DNA from: CAVXXD01 sp963765625
GTDB taxonomy: Bacteria > Actinomycetota > Geothermincolia > Geothermincolales > Geothermincolaceae
Assembly (NCBI GenBank): GCA_963765625.1
Contig: CAVXXD010000013.1
Coordinates: forward strand, 1-64,000
Reading direction: 5' to 3'
DNA: 64,000 nt
Notes under the pieces: model-generated
Seen by the model: only the letters and a program-made list of their open reading frames with translations
Database searches by the model: none
Told to the model about the DNA's origin: nothing
Made by a program: the position numbers and the translations under genes
In this document: positions 27,700 to 36,651 of the stretch, in pieces
Layout: each line of letters opens with the position of its first letter
Position numbering within the stretch: the first letter of the stretch is position 1

Positions 27700-28848
27700 T
27701 TACAGGCCCAGGTGCCGGGAGATGACCAGGCGCTGCACTTCCGAGGTGCCCTCGCCGATCTCCAGGATTTTGGCGTCGCGCCAGAAGCGGGAGACGGCGT
27801 ATTCGTTCATGAAGCTGTAGCCGCCGAATATCTGCATGGCCTGGGTGACGATGCGGGTGTTCGCCTCCGAGGTAAACAGCTTGGCCATGGACGCTTCCTT
27901 GGAATGGGGCACCTTGGCGTCGCGCATGGCGGCGGCCTTGTAGGTCATGTTGCGGCCCAGCTCGATCTCGGTGGCCATGTCCGCCAGCTTGAAGGCGATA
28001 GCCTGGTTCTTGCCGATGGGCTGGCCGAACTGGACGCGGTCCTTGGCGTAAGCCAGCGACTCCTCGAAGGCGCCCTGGGACTGGCCGAGGGACAGGCCGG
28101 CGATGGCGATGCGCCCGCCGTCCAGGATGTTCATGAACTGCTTGAAGCCCTCGCCGACCTTGCCGATGAGGTTCTCCTCGGGCACCCGGCAGTCGTTGAA
28201 GCTGAGCTCGCGGGTGTCGGAAGCGTGCCAGCCGATTTTGTGGTACTTGGGGGCGATGTCGTAGCCGGGGGTGCCGTTGGGCACGAAGATGGTGGAGATC
28301 TCCTTCTTGCCGTTCTCCTTCACCCCGGTGACCGCGGTGACGGTCACGCCGAGGGTCATGTCGGTGCCGGCATTGGTGATGAAGCACTTGGAGCCGTTGA
28401 TCACCCATTCGCCGTTCTCCAGCCTGGCAGTGGTGCGGGTCCCGCCCGAATCCGAACCGGCCTCGGGCTCGGTCAGGCCGAAGGAAGCCAGCTGCTTGCC
28501 CTCGGCGCAAGGCACCAGCCACTTCTGCTTCTGCTCCTCGGTCCCGAAATAGTAGAAACCGCTGGACCCCAGGGAGATGTGCGCTTCGACGGTGATGGCG
28601 CAGGCACCGTCGATGCGGGCCAGTTCCTCCACCGCGATGATGTACTCCAGGTAGTCCCCACCGGCTCCGCCGTACTCCTCGGGCCAGGGGATGCCGAGAT
28701 AGCCCAGCTCTCCCATCTTCTTGACGATGTCGTAGGGGAATTCACCCTTGTCCCAGAGTTCCTCCGCGCGGGGGCGTATCTCTTTCTCGGCAAATTCCCT
28801 CACGGCGCTGCGGAACATCTGCTTGTCGTCGTCGAGTTCAAACAACAT
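27700..28848 (-). CDS. Acyl-CoA dehydrogenase (second copy)
   Basis: A 382-residue acyl-CoA dehydrogenase. Conserved blocks: ASFGLTEPEAGSDSGGT, KCFITNAGTDM, RVQFGQPIGKNQAIAFKLAD, and the catalytic Glu in EIGEGTSEVQR. I chose the ATG at 28848 (MLFELDDD) because AGGTGA lies six bases upstream; the GTG at 28857 would add three residues. It is only moderately similar to the enzyme at 25189, so the two probably take different acyl-CoA substrates. Confidence 0.94.
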   Translation of the reverse strand: MLFELDDDKQMFRSAVREFAEKEIRPRAEELWDKGEFPYDIVKKMGELGYLGIPWPEEYGGAGGDYLEYIIAVEELARIDGACAITVEAHISLGSSGFYYFGTEEQKQKWLVPCAEGKQLASFGLTEPEAGSDSGGTRTTARLENGEWVINGSKCFITNAGTDMTLGVTVTAVTGVKENGKKEISTIFVPNGTPGYDIAPKYHKIGWHASDTRELSFNDCRVPEENLIGKVGEGFKQFMNILDGGRIAIAGLSLGQSQGAFEESLAYAKDRVQFGQPIGKNQAIAFKLADMATEIELGRNMTYKAAAMRDAKVPHSKEASMAKLFTSEANTRIVTQAMQIFGGYSFMNEYAVSRFWRDAKILEIGEGTSEVQRLVISRHLGL

Positions 28849-28974
28849 CCTTTTCACCTGCCTTTTTTCTAGTGCGACTAACTGCTGCTACTACTGCAGG
28901 CGCCTGGGCCGGCGCCTGTTACTAATTTAGAAAGGCGGTCAACACGAAAAGGATTATATAAGAAAAGCGGGGGT

Positions 28975-29004
28975 AAAAAAAGGGAGGGGCGCGAAGCCCC
29001 TCCC
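28975..29004 (-). terminator. Strong rho-independent terminator
   Basis: GGGAGGGGC (28982-28990) pairs perfectly with GCCCCTCCC (28996-29004). On the minus strand a run of seven T follows (28981-28975). It ends the operon of the DUF35 and thiolase-like genes. Confidence 0.85.
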
Positions 29005-29020
29005 CGGAGTTTCCACCTGT

Positions 29021-29551
29021 CTAGGCAGGCTCGAAGTGCATGAGCAGCATGGGGTGGTCAACCTTGGCGTCGGTGTAGGCGACCTTGACTTTCATGCCGG
29101 TCTTGATGTTGGCGGTGTCGCCGCCGTAGTTCTTCAGCTGGTGGGTGAAGAGGGTGTCGGCGCCGTCCATCTTGACGATGGCCAGCACGTAGGGGATCTC
29201 CACCTTCATGAAGGAAGGCACGAACTCCGATACCGAGAAGCTCTCCAGGGTGCCGGTGCCCGGCAGCTCTATCCACTTGCAGATGCTCATGCAGTCGGAG
29301 CAGAGCGGGCGGGGGATGCCCCAGACCTTGCCGCAGTTCGGGCACTTAGTGGTGACGAACTTTTTGTTGGCCAGCTCGATGAAGAACTTGGAGTACTTGC
29401 CGAGGATGTGCTTGTAGGTGAAGTCCATCTTCAATTCGATGCGCATTACTTCGCGGAAATCCGCCCAGGGATCGCCGTCGGGATGAGCGAAAGCCATGGG
29501 ATCCTCAGCGGTGAAGACTTCCATGAGGTTGTTGATCTGATCGAGTCCCAT
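29021..29551 (-). CDS. DUF35/OB-fold zinc-ribbon acyl-CoA-binding protein
   Basis: A 176-residue protein with a rubredoxin-like zinc ribbon (CPNCGKVWGIPRPLCSDC) followed by an OB-fold domain (LPGTGTLESFSVSEF, YVLAIVKMDGADTLFTH, GMKVKVAYTD). This is the DUF35 architecture that partners with thiolase-like or hydratase proteins in lipid and sterol side-chain pathways and acetone or acetoacetyl metabolism. The ATG at 29551 has GAGGAGGGACTGAT upstream. It starts one base after the stop of the thiolase-like gene, so the pair is coupled and probably forms a complex. The longer N-terminus, about 60 residues before the ribbon, is unusual. Confidence 0.9.
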   Translation of the reverse strand: MGLDQINNLMEVFTAEDPMAFAHPDGDPWADFREVMRIELKMDFTYKHILGKYSKFFIELANKKFVTTKCPNCGKVWGIPRPLCSDCMSICKWIELPGTGTLESFSVSEFVPSFMKVEIPYVLAIVKMDGADTLFTHQLKNYGGDTANIKTGMKVKVAYTDAKVDHPMLLMHFEPA

Positions 29552-29552
29552 A

Positions 29553-30777
29553 TCAGTCCCTCCTCTCGAATACGTTGATGGCACAGAAGGTGCCGGTCCC
29601 GCCGTGGGAGTCCATGCCGCCGCGCTTGGAGTTCAGTTCCACCTGGCGCTTGGGGTGGGCTTCCTGGCGCAGCTGACGCAGCACCTCGACGCCCTGGCCG
29701 ACTCCGGTGGCTCCCACCGGATGGCCGAAGCCGATGAGCCCGCCCGAGGTGTTGGTGGGCAGCTCGCCGCCCAGGTCGAATACGCCCTTCTCGGATCAGC
29801 TTGCCGCTCTCGCCCGGCTTGCAGAAGCCCAGGTCCTCGTAGCTGACCAGTTCCACGCCGGAGTAGGCGTCGTGCACCTCGAAGCAGTCGAAGTCCTTCA
29901 GAGGATCCTTGACGCCGGCCATGTCGTAGGCCTGCCGGCGGCTTCCTGCTTGCCGCGGAAGTGGAGGATGCCCGGCTCGGGGTAGGGGCGGTCGGCCATG
30001 CGCATGAAGTCGGTGCCGCAGCCGGTGCCGGTCAGCTCGATGGTGGGCTTCTTGTCCCAGGTGGTGCTGTGCTTCTTGGCCCATTCCTCGGTGGCGAAGA
30101 TGAGGGTGGCGGCGCCGTCGGAGAGCAGGCAGTTGTCAAGGCGCTTGTAGGGATAGGTGATCATCTTGGAGTTCATGACGTCGTCCACGGTGATGTCCAT
30201 GGGGTAGTGGGCCTTGGGGTTGTACATGGCATTGCGGTGGTTCTTCACGCTGACCGGGCGAACTGCTCCTCGGCTTGGTCCCGTACTTCTCCATGTGGGC
30301 GTTCATCATCAGGGCGTAGTAGGCGATGTAGAAACCGGCTACCTGGACTTCCCAGTCGGTGTCGGAGGCCAGGGCGATGAACTGCTGGGCGACGTCCGAG
30401 GGGACGCAGCGGCCCATGTTCTCGGAACCGAAGACGATCATGGAATCGCAGAGGCCCGACTTGATGTAGGCGTAGGCGTTGCGGATGGCCAGGCCGCCGG
30501 TGCCGCCGCCGCCCTCGACGCGGACGTTGGGCTTGGGGCACATGCCGATGTTGTCGTGGAAGATGGCTCCGGCCTTCAACTGCTTATCGAAATGGTCGCT
30601 GAAATAGCTGGTGGTCGAATGCTCGATGTCCTCGATGCGGGTGCCCGAATCCTCCAGCGCCTCCAGTACCGACTCGTTGATCCAGTCGCGCATATTGCCG
30701 TCGGTGCGCTCGGCCGCGAACTTCGAAATTCCACCTCCCAACACGAATACTCTTCTTTTCTTGTCCAGAATCTCCAT
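29553..30777 (-). pseudogene. Thiolase-like (DUF35-partner) protein, frameshifted
   Basis: Starts at 30777 behind GGAGGAAC with KRRVFVLGGGISKFA, typical of nondecarboxylating thiolase-like proteins that pair with DUF35. The frame changes several times: near 30272, near 30255, near 29938 and at about 29784. Joined pieces read GTK..EEQFA, VSVKNHRNAMYNPKAHYP, RQAYDMAGVKDPLKDFDCFEVHDAYSG, and GVFDLGGELPTNTSGGLIGFGHPVGATG with the C-terminal motif GGTGTFCAINVFE ending at 29553. No stop occurs in the joined frame, so the gene may be intact in the organism. The first, second and third breaks fit a missing base (or two extra); the last fits one extra C. Confidence 0.8.
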
Positions 30778-30819
30778 ACCGTTCCTCCTCTTCTCTTTCC
30801 TTGACGTTTTTCTCGACGT

Positions 30820-31317
30820 CTACTTTGACTCCATATGTGGTTCCGCGAACGCGTAATACGATTGGGCGATGGCGTGCAGGACGTCCTCCTGCTCCTCCGG
30901 CAGCTGCTTGATGATTTTCGCCGGCACCCCGGCCACCAGGGAATGGGGCGGGACCTCCATCCTCTCGGGGACCACCGCGCCGGCCGCCACCACGCTGCCG
31001 TGGCCGATGCGGGCGTCGTCCAGCACCACCGAGTTCATGCCGACGATGCAGTTGTCCTCGATGACCGTGCCGTGCAGGATGGTGCCGTGCCCCACCGTGA
31101 CGTAGTTTCCCACGGTCACCGGGCCGTGCAGCACGCTGCAGTCCTGGATGCTGGTCTCCTCGCCGACGGTGATGTCGCCACGGTCCGCCCGCAGGACGGC
31201 GTTGAACCAGATGGTCGAGCGCTTGCCGACGGAGACCTGGCCGATGAGCATGGCACCGGGCGCCACGTAAGCGTCGTCCGCAACCCAAGGTTCTTTACCC
31301 ATGTAGGGGATCTGCAT
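30820..31317 (-). CDS. Gamma carbonic anhydrase-like left-handed beta-helix protein
   Basis: A 165-residue protein made of hexapeptide repeats (VGKRSTIWFNAVLRADRGDI, IQDCSVLHG, VTVGHGTILHGTVIEDNCIVGMNSVV), the fold of the PaaY/YrdA/CaiE gamma carbonic anhydrase-like group. Histidines that could hold zinc are present (LHG, GHG, LHGT). I chose the ATG at 31317; the open frame to 31659 extends into the divergent gene. A TATAAT box (31366-31361 on the minus strand) lies 45 bases upstream. PaaY-like proteins remove side products of CoA thioester pathways, which fits the acyl-CoA genes next to it, but this is inference. Confidence 0.88.
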   Translation of the reverse strand: MQIPYMGKEPWVADDAYVAPGAMLIGQVSVGKRSTIWFNAVLRADRGDITVGEETSIQDCSVLHGPVTVGNYVTVGHGTILHGTVIEDNCIVGMNSVVLDDARIGHGSVVAAGAVVPERMEVPPHSLVAGVPAKIIKQLPEEQEDVLHAIAQSYYAFAEPHMESK

Positions 31318-31405
31318 GTTACCGGAGTACCTTCCCTTTATATGACACAAAATCGAAAACATTATAACACCGGTGTCCACCATGTCCAAGAACCTAAATA
31401 GGGTG

Positions 31406-31434
31406 TTGGTAGAGCCCTTGCTTGGTTGTATAAT
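31406..31434 (+). promoter_or_regulatory. Candidate promoter for the zinc-ribbon protein at 31465
   Basis: TTGGTA (31406-31411) and TATAAT (31429-31434) are spaced by 17 bases, with the start codon 31 bases downstream. Confidence 0.55.
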
Positions 31435-31464
31435 AATTACAAATGGAAAAAAGAGAGGTGGAGG

Positions 31465-32196
31465 ATGGCTCACCTGCGTTGTTTTGAATGTAACATCATC
31501 GACAATACCGGTTCCCCGACCTGTCCGCAGTGTGGAGGAAGGCTCACCCCCATAATGCGCGTGGTGATCATGCCTTTCGTCGAGAGCGGGATGGAAGTGT
31601 CCATCGAGCCCGAATACCGTGGCCTGGTGGAGCACCAGGGCGAGCTCCCCCTCCAGCACTGCATCGGCTGCCAGACATACATCACTTCGGAGACGGGCGC
31701 CCTGAAGCTGGTCTCAACCCAGCGCGAGCAGTTCTTCACCCTCACCGGCAAGATGCTGCCCGTGCTGGTCAAACGCCAGCTCGACAAACTGGGCTTCTAC
31801 GAAGTGCCGGACGTGAAAAGCGTGGACGCCATCGCCGAGGAAGCCGGGGACATGCCCACCGAGCTCTTTGTTCTCATCCAGAACCAGCTCGACCCGGACT
31901 TTCTCTTCCTTCCCGAGATAAACTGTTTCTTCTTCCGTTATCCCGACCTGGATGGAAGGGACGAGATGACCTCCTCCGGCTTCGCCTTCGTTAAGCTCAG
32001 CGCCTTCCTGCTGGACAACCGGGAGAACAAGATCATGAGCCGGGGCTCTGGTTCGGGGCTGGCCGGGTTCGAGCTGCCACCCGGCACCAGTGTCACCAGT
32101 GACCTCGACATCGACAACAACCAGCAGGTACAGACCCTCTTCAACGCCAGCGAGACGGCCGTCGCCAACCTCCTGATAGACATGAAGATGGTGTAA
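31465..32196 (+). CDS. Zinc-binding protein of unknown function
   Basis: A 243-residue protein with an N-terminal zinc ribbon (CFECN near residues 6-10 and CPQCG near 20-24) and a later HCIGC (about residues 65-70) that could give a second metal site. The rest is a soluble domain of about 170 residues (AGDMPTELFVLIQNQLDP, DFLFLPEINCFFFRYPD). The start is the ATG behind GAGGTGGAGG; the TTG at 31426 is within the promoter. It is preceded by a well-formed promoter and followed by a palindromic repeat. No family was recognised. The Cys pattern suggests a nucleic-acid or protein scaffold. Confidence 0.75.
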   Translation: MAHLRCFECNIIDNTGSPTCPQCGGRLTPIMRVVIMPFVESGMEVSIEPEYRGLVEHQGELPLQHCIGCQTYITSETGALKLVSTQREQFFTLTGKMLPVLVKRQLDKLGFYEVPDVKSVDAIAEEAGDMPTELFVLIQNQLDPDFLFLPEINCFFFRYPDLDGRDEMTSSGFAFVKLSAFLLDNRENKIMSRGSGSGLAGFELPPGTSVTSDLDIDNNQQVQTLFNASETAVANLLIDMKMV

Positions 32197-32200
32197 GCCT

Positions 32201-32293
32201 GCCAGGAAAGTTGGGGTCAGACCCCTTCTTGAATTTCTTCCGCATGCTGGAGTGACGAAGGTTGAATTCAAGAAGGGGTCTGACCCCAACTTT
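32201..32293. repeat. Paired palindromic element (GGGGTCAGACCCC type)
   Basis: 32207-32235 and 32265-32293 are perfect 29-base inverted copies separated by 29 bases. Each contains the palindrome GGGGTCAGACCCC or GGGGTCTGACCCC. The 25 bases from 32201 to 32225 match the left part of a second element at 42909-42945 except at two positions. It lies between the convergent ends of the zinc-binding protein and pcrA, and reaches the pcrA stop. Confidence 0.85.
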
Positions 32294-32302
32294 CGTTCGC
32301 GG

Positions 32303-34456
32303 CTAGAGTTTTTCGAGCGGGGCGTACTGCAGGAGGAAGCGCTTGATCCCGATAACCGGGAATTCCACGGTTATCTCGGGGCCGCTGTCCGACAGGGTGA
32401 CTTCGGTGACCTGCCCCGTGCCGAACTTGGCGTGGCGCACGCGGTCGCCGGCCTGGAAGGTGCCGGCCAGCGCCTCGGCCTCCTCCTTCTCGCGCTTGAC
32501 GGCGGCCTGGCGCACCTCCTCCGACCCCACCACTTCCAGCAGCTCGGGCGGGATGTCCTTGATGTAGGGTGACTCGCGGCAAAACTCCTCCCGGCCATAC
32601 ATGTGGCGGATGCAGGCCCGGGTCAGGTAGAGCCGGTCCTTGGCGCGGGTCAGGCCCACGTAACAGAGGCGCCGTTCCTCGTCCTCACGCCGCTCCAGGA
32701 CCGAGCGGATGTGGGGGAACACGCCCTCCTCCATGCCCACCATGAAGACCACCGGGAACTCCAGGCCCTTGGCGTTGTGCAGGGTCATCAGGGTGATGGA
32801 TCCCTCTTCCTCGTGGTACTGGTCTATGTCGGAAAGAAGGGAGATCTGCTCGAGGAAGTCGGAGAGGTCGTGGTCGGGGTGCCTGGCCTCGTACTCGGCC
32901 GCCACCCGCTCGAACTCCTCCAGGTTCTCCAGCCGCCCTTCCGACTCGATAGTTTTCTCCTCGCGTAGCTCCTTCAGGTAGCCGCTCTTGGTCTGGACCC
33001 GCCGCACCAGTTCGCTGAGGGTGTGCTCCTCGGTATCACGCCGCAGCCCCTCGATGAGCTCGACGAAGGCGGCCATCTTTTTACGGGCGCCGGACCCCAG
33101 CTGCGGCACCTCTTCCGCTCGCTTCAAGGCCTCCAGCAGGGAGATGCCCTGCAGGGAAGCGTAAGCCTCCACGTGCCCCAGGCTGGTGTCGCCGATGCCC
33201 CGTCGCGGCACGTTGATGACCCGTCTCAGGCTCACCCCGTCGTCGGGGTTGACCAGCACCTTGAGGTAGGCGAGGATGTCCTTGACCTCGCGCCGTTCGT
33301 AAAAACGGTACCCCCCGATGATCCGGTAGGGGATGTTGAAGCGGAGCATTATTTCCTCGAATATTCGCGACTGTGCGTTGACGCGATAGAAGACGGCGAT
33401 GTCCCGCAGGGAGTAACCGCCCCCTTCCGAGGTGAGCTTGCCCACTTCTTCCACCAGGTAGAGGGCTTCCTCGATGCTGGTATCGGCACGGAAATACTTG
33501 ACCGGTGCGCCCTCCGCCCGGTCGGTCCAGAGCTTTTTGGGCTTGCGGCCCTCGATACTTTCCACCACGCCGTGCGCCGCCTCCAGGATGACCTGGGTGG
33601 AACGGTAATTCTGCTCCAGGCGGATGACCGCGGCGTCGGGGTAATCCTTCTCGAAGTCCAGGATGTTGCGAAGGTCGGCTCCACGCCAGGAATAGATACT
33701 CTGGTCGTCGTCACCGACCACGCAGAGGTTGCGGCGCGCCGCGGCCAGCAGGTTGACCCAGTTATACTGGACGCGGTTGGTGTCCTGGTACTCGTCCACG
33801 CTGATGTAGTGGAACTTCTCCTGGTACTCCTCCAGGACGGCCGGGAAGAGCTCCAGCAGGGCCAGGGCATTGAGCAGGATGTCGTCGAAGTCCATGGCGC
33901 TGTTGCGCAATAGCGTCTCCTGGTAGATGCGGTAGACCTCGCCCACCGTCGCCTCGAAGTCGTCCCGCGCCGCGCTCCGGAAGTCCTCGAAGCTGACCAT
34001 GTCGTTTTTAGCGGTAGAAATGCGCGAGCGCACCGCGCGGGGCGGGTAACGCTTGGTATCGATGTTGTTGTCCCGCATGAGCTGGTTGACCATGCGCTTC
34101 TGGTCGTCGTCGTCGTAGATGACGAAGTTGCGCTGAAATCCCAGGCGCTCGGCGTCGCGGCGCAGGATACGCATGCAGGCGGAATGGAAGGTAGAAGCCC
34201 ACATGGCCCGGCTGTAATTGCCCACCAGGGACTGCAAGCGGCGGCGCATCTCTTCCGCCGCCTTGTTGGTAAAGGTTATAGCCAGCAGGTTGGGGGCGGG
34301 CACCTGCATCTCCCGCACCATGTAGGCCAGGCGGTGGGTGAGTACTCTGGTTTTACCGCTGCCGGCGCCGGCCAGGATCAGAAGGGGCCCTTCGGTGTGG
34401 AGAACCGCTTTCCGCTGCTCGGGATTGAGTCCCTCCAGAATGTCCGTCACTGCCAT
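32303..34456 (-). CDS. pcrA: ATP-dependent DNA helicase of the PcrA/UvrD family
   Basis: A 717-residue SF1A 3'-5' helicase. Motif I is LAGAGSGKTRVLTHR, motif Ia is AITFTNKAAEEM, motif II is YISVDEYQDTN, motif IV is QNYRST, motif V is LMTLHNAKGLEFP, and motif VI is YVGLTRAKDRLYL. The C-terminal DRVRHAKFGTGQV is typical of PcrA and absent from Rep. It should act in nucleotide excision repair, mismatch repair or clearing replication and transcription blocks. Start: AAGGAGAGAC ATG at 34456; an ATG at 34483 has no ribosome site. Confidence 0.95.
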   Translation of the reverse strand: MAVTDILEGLNPEQRKAVLHTEGPLLILAGAGSGKTRVLTHRLAYMVREMQVPAPNLLAITFTNKAAEEMRRRLQSLVGNYSRAMWASTFHSACMRILRRDAERLGFQRNFVIYDDDDQKRMVNQLMRDNNIDTKRYPPRAVRSRISTAKNDMVSFEDFRSAARDDFEATVGEVYRIYQETLLRNSAMDFDDILLNALALLELFPAVLEEYQEKFHYISVDEYQDTNRVQYNWVNLLAAARRNLCVVGDDDQSIYSWRGADLRNILDFEKDYPDAAVIRLEQNYRSTQVILEAAHGVVESIEGRKPKKLWTDRAEGAPVKYFRADTSIEEALYLVEEVGKLTSEGGGYSLRDIAVFYRVNAQSRIFEEIMLRFNIPYRIIGGYRFYERREVKDILAYLKVLVNPDDGVSLRRVINVPRRGIGDTSLGHVEAYASLQGISLLEALKRAEEVPQLGSGARKKMAAFVELIEGLRRDTEEHTLSELVRRVQTKSGYLKELREEKTIESEGRLENLEEFERVAAEYEARHPDHDLSDFLEQISLLSDIDQYHEEEGSITLMTLHNAKGLEFPVVFMVGMEEGVFPHIRSVLERREDEERRLCYVGLTRAKDRLYLTRACIRHMYGREEFCRESPYIKDIPPELLEVVGSEEVRQAAVKREKEEAEALAGTFQAGDRVRHAKFGTGQVTEVTLSDSGPEITVEFPVIGIKRFLLQYAPLEKL

Positions 34457-34524
34457 GTCTCTCCTTGTCTCTATTTCAAGCATCAGACCATTCTAGCGCA
34501 TGGCAGCGATAAGAGGGTTGGCGG

Positions 34525-35454
34525 TTACACCACGGGCGCGACGACGCGGAGGGCGCCACGAACGCATTCGAAGCGGACGGGGGCGCGCCCGAACACCTCG
34601 CCGTCGGGCTGGAGGCGCAGCGTCTCCCGCGACTCCACCTCCACCACCCGGCCGGAAAAGGCCTCGACGATCGGGAGACCCAGGTGCGTGCCCCGGTAGA
34701 CCCTGGCGAAATTGTAGATGAAGTTGCGGCGGGTGGTCCGCTTGAGCACGATGACCTCGAAGAAGCCGTCGCCGGGCTGTGAGCGGGGCGAGAAGAGCAT
34801 GCCGCCCCCGGCGTATTTCCCGTTGGCCACCAGGATGTCGGCCGCTTCGCCCGCGAACCTTACCTCGCCGTCGATGGTGATGCGCACGTTCATCATCCGG
34901 AATTTGTAGAGCTCGACGAAGATGGCCAGGAAGTAGGTGAGGGTGCCGCCCAGCCAGCCCGGCAGGTGGTTGGCCCGGTCGGTAGTCTCGGCGTCGAAGC
35001 CCATGCCTGCCATGTTGAAAAAGAAGCGCTCCTCTTCCCCACCATCCGTGGTATAGCGCATCAGTCCGGCGTCCAGCGGCTTCTTACTCCCCTGCAGCAG
35101 CACCCGCAGCGCCTCACCCGGATCACGGGGGATCCCCAGGGTGCGGCAGAGGTCGCTGCCCCGGCCGCCCGGGATGATGCCGAGGCATGGAGCTTTCTCC
35201 GCGCCTTCCGCCGCCGCCCGCAGTAGGCCGTTGCCCACCTCGTTGACGGTGCCGTCGCCCCCCACCGCCACCACCGGGCCATACCCCTGCCACAGGGCGT
35301 CCCGCGCCATCTCCACAGCATGGCCGGGCCGGCAGGTAAGAGCGGAATCGTAATCAGCGCGTTCTTCCCCCAGGGCGGCCTCCAGACGAGGCCAGGTGAC
35401 CCTGCCGGTCCGGCCCCCGCTCGAGACCGGGTTGACGATGAAGAAAGGCCTCAC
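34525..35454 (-). CDS. Diacylglycerol kinase-family lipid kinase
   Basis: A 309-residue protein of the DagK/YegS/BmrU family. Motifs: FFIVNPVSSGGRTG at the N-terminus, the nucleotide-binding GGDGTVNEV (about residue 72), and IIPGGRGSDLCR in place of the common GTGNDFAR. These enzymes phosphorylate diacylglycerol or related lipids. The start is GTG at 35454, with GAGG upstream and ten bases after the UroD-like stop; the longer frame to 35646 mirrors that gene. A role in membrane lipid turnover is likely. Confidence 0.88.
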   Translation of the reverse strand: MRPFFIVNPVSSGGRTGRVTWPRLEAALGEERADYDSALTCRPGHAVEMARDALWQGYGPVVAVGGDGTVNEVGNGLLRAAAEGAEKAPCLGIIPGGRGSDLCRTLGIPRDPGEALRVLLQGSKKPLDAGLMRYTTDGGEEERFFFNMAGMGFDAETTDRANHLPGWLGGTLTYFLAIFVELYKFRMMNVRITIDGEVRFAGEAADILVANGKYAGGGMLFSPRSQPGDGFFEVIVLKRTTRRNFIYNFARVYRGTHLGLPIVEAFSGRVVEVESRETLRLQPDGEVFGRAPVRFECVRGALRVVAPVV

Positions 35455-35464
35455 CGGAAAAACC

Positions 35465-36637
35465 TCATCCCGCTCCTTCCAGGGGATACCTCCCGTAGCG
35501 GTGGGCGTCTTCCACCATCCACCGCAGCCGCTCCACCGATATCTGGGGGTGACTGTGCTCGGGGGAGAGGATGAAGCCTCCGCTGGAGCCCGCGTCCCGG
35601 ATGGCCTGGCGCACCGCCTTGCGGACCTCCTCGCGCCCGGCGTCAACCAGGATGCGGGTGACGTCCAGGTTGCCGATGAGGCAGATGCGGTCCCCCACCG
35701 CCTTCTTCACCTCGGCCAACTCCATGCCCGCGGTGGGCTCCAGGGGGTGTACGGCGTCGAACCCCCAGTCGCAGAAGGAGTCGAGCAGGGCGGTGGTGTC
35801 GCCGCAGGAGTGGAAGACTATTTTCATGCCCAGGGTGTGGGCGGTGGAGGTGATGCGCCGGTAATGGTCGCCGAAGAGTTCCTCGATCAGCCTGGGGTTG
35901 AGCATGGGGCCGGAGCGGTAGGCGAGATCGTCGGTATGGATGAAACCGGGGATGCCGGCGTCGGCCATAGCCTCGATGAGCATGCAGTGCAGGTCGGCGT
36001 AGAAGGCGATCACCCGGCGCAGAAAGGCCTTCTCCTTGCGCGTCGCCACCACGAAGCGCTCGAAGCCCATGGGCTGCCAGGTGCTCTCGAACAACCCGTA
36101 GTTGCCGAAGCCGAATATGAACAGGTGGTCCCCGTATTCCCGCTGCACGTCGCGGAAGATGCGGTTTACTTTTTCCGGCAGGCGCAGGATGTCCCGTTTG
36201 GGCCAGGCGTCCCAGTCGGCCGGAGTCCGGATGAGGCCTTCACGGTAGATGGGATTGGCCAGGCCACCCGACTGGTCCATGGAGACGTCGCAGAGGCGCC
36301 CGAAGATGTCGGTCATGGTGCGGGAGTCGCGGAAGCGCAGCACCGGGAAGCATGACAGCCAGACGGCATCGTATCCCATCTCCACCGCCGCTGCCGCACC
36401 CAGGTGGGTAAGCCGCTCCAGGTTCCGGTCGGTGAGAACAGCTGTGTTCACATGGGAGAAGAACCAGTCGAGCAGCCCGGAGATGCGCGGCCAGGCGATG
36501 AGCCGGTGAAGGGGGTTGGGCCCTTTACCCAGGATGGTGTTGGCCACGATGAACTCGTTCATCAGGTCGAAGACGGGCACGCGGTCGGGCTCCCGCCGTT
36601 CCAGCGCCGCTATCACCCTGTCGTGCTTTTCACTCAT
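35465..36637 (-). CDS. UroD-family methyltransferase-like protein
   Basis: A 390-residue protein of the uroporphyrinogen decarboxylase/MtaA/CmuA superfamily. The region FHSCGDTTALLDSFCDWGFDAV with His and Cys resembles the zinc site (HxC) of methylcobalamin:CoM-type methyltransferases better than UroD. Other conserved blocks are KHDRVIAALERREPDRVPV and LIEAMADAGIPGFIHTDDLAY. It starts at the ATG behind GGGGAG, 15 bases after the corrinoid protein gene. The pairing suggests transfer of a methyl group between a corrinoid carrier and an unknown acceptor. Confidence 0.85.
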   Translation of the reverse strand: MSEKHDRVIAALERREPDRVPVFDLMNEFIVANTILGKGPNPLHRLIAWPRISGLLDWFFSHVNTAVLTDRNLERLTHLGAAAAVEMGYDAVWLSCFPVLRFRDSRTMTDIFGRLCDVSMDQSGGLANPIYREGLIRTPADWDAWPKRDILRLPEKVNRIFRDVQREYGDHLFIFGFGNYGLFESTWQPMGFERFVVATRKEKAFLRRVIAFYADLHCMLIEAMADAGIPGFIHTDDLAYRSGPMLNPRLIEELFGDHYRRITSTAHTLGMKIVFHSCGDTTALLDSFCDWGFDAVHPLEPTAGMELAEVKKAVGDRICLIGNLDVTRILVDAGREEVRKAVRQAIRDAGSSGGFILSPEHSHPQISVERLRWMVEDAHRYGRYPLEGAG

Positions 36638-36651
36638 CCCGCCGGCTCCCC

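Noticed and set aside
26431..28872. 813-residue plus-strand open frame across the thiolase and dehydrogenase
   Set aside because: Antisense shadow of two clearly real minus-strand genes; composition is Gly/His/Val/Leu-rich with no motifs.
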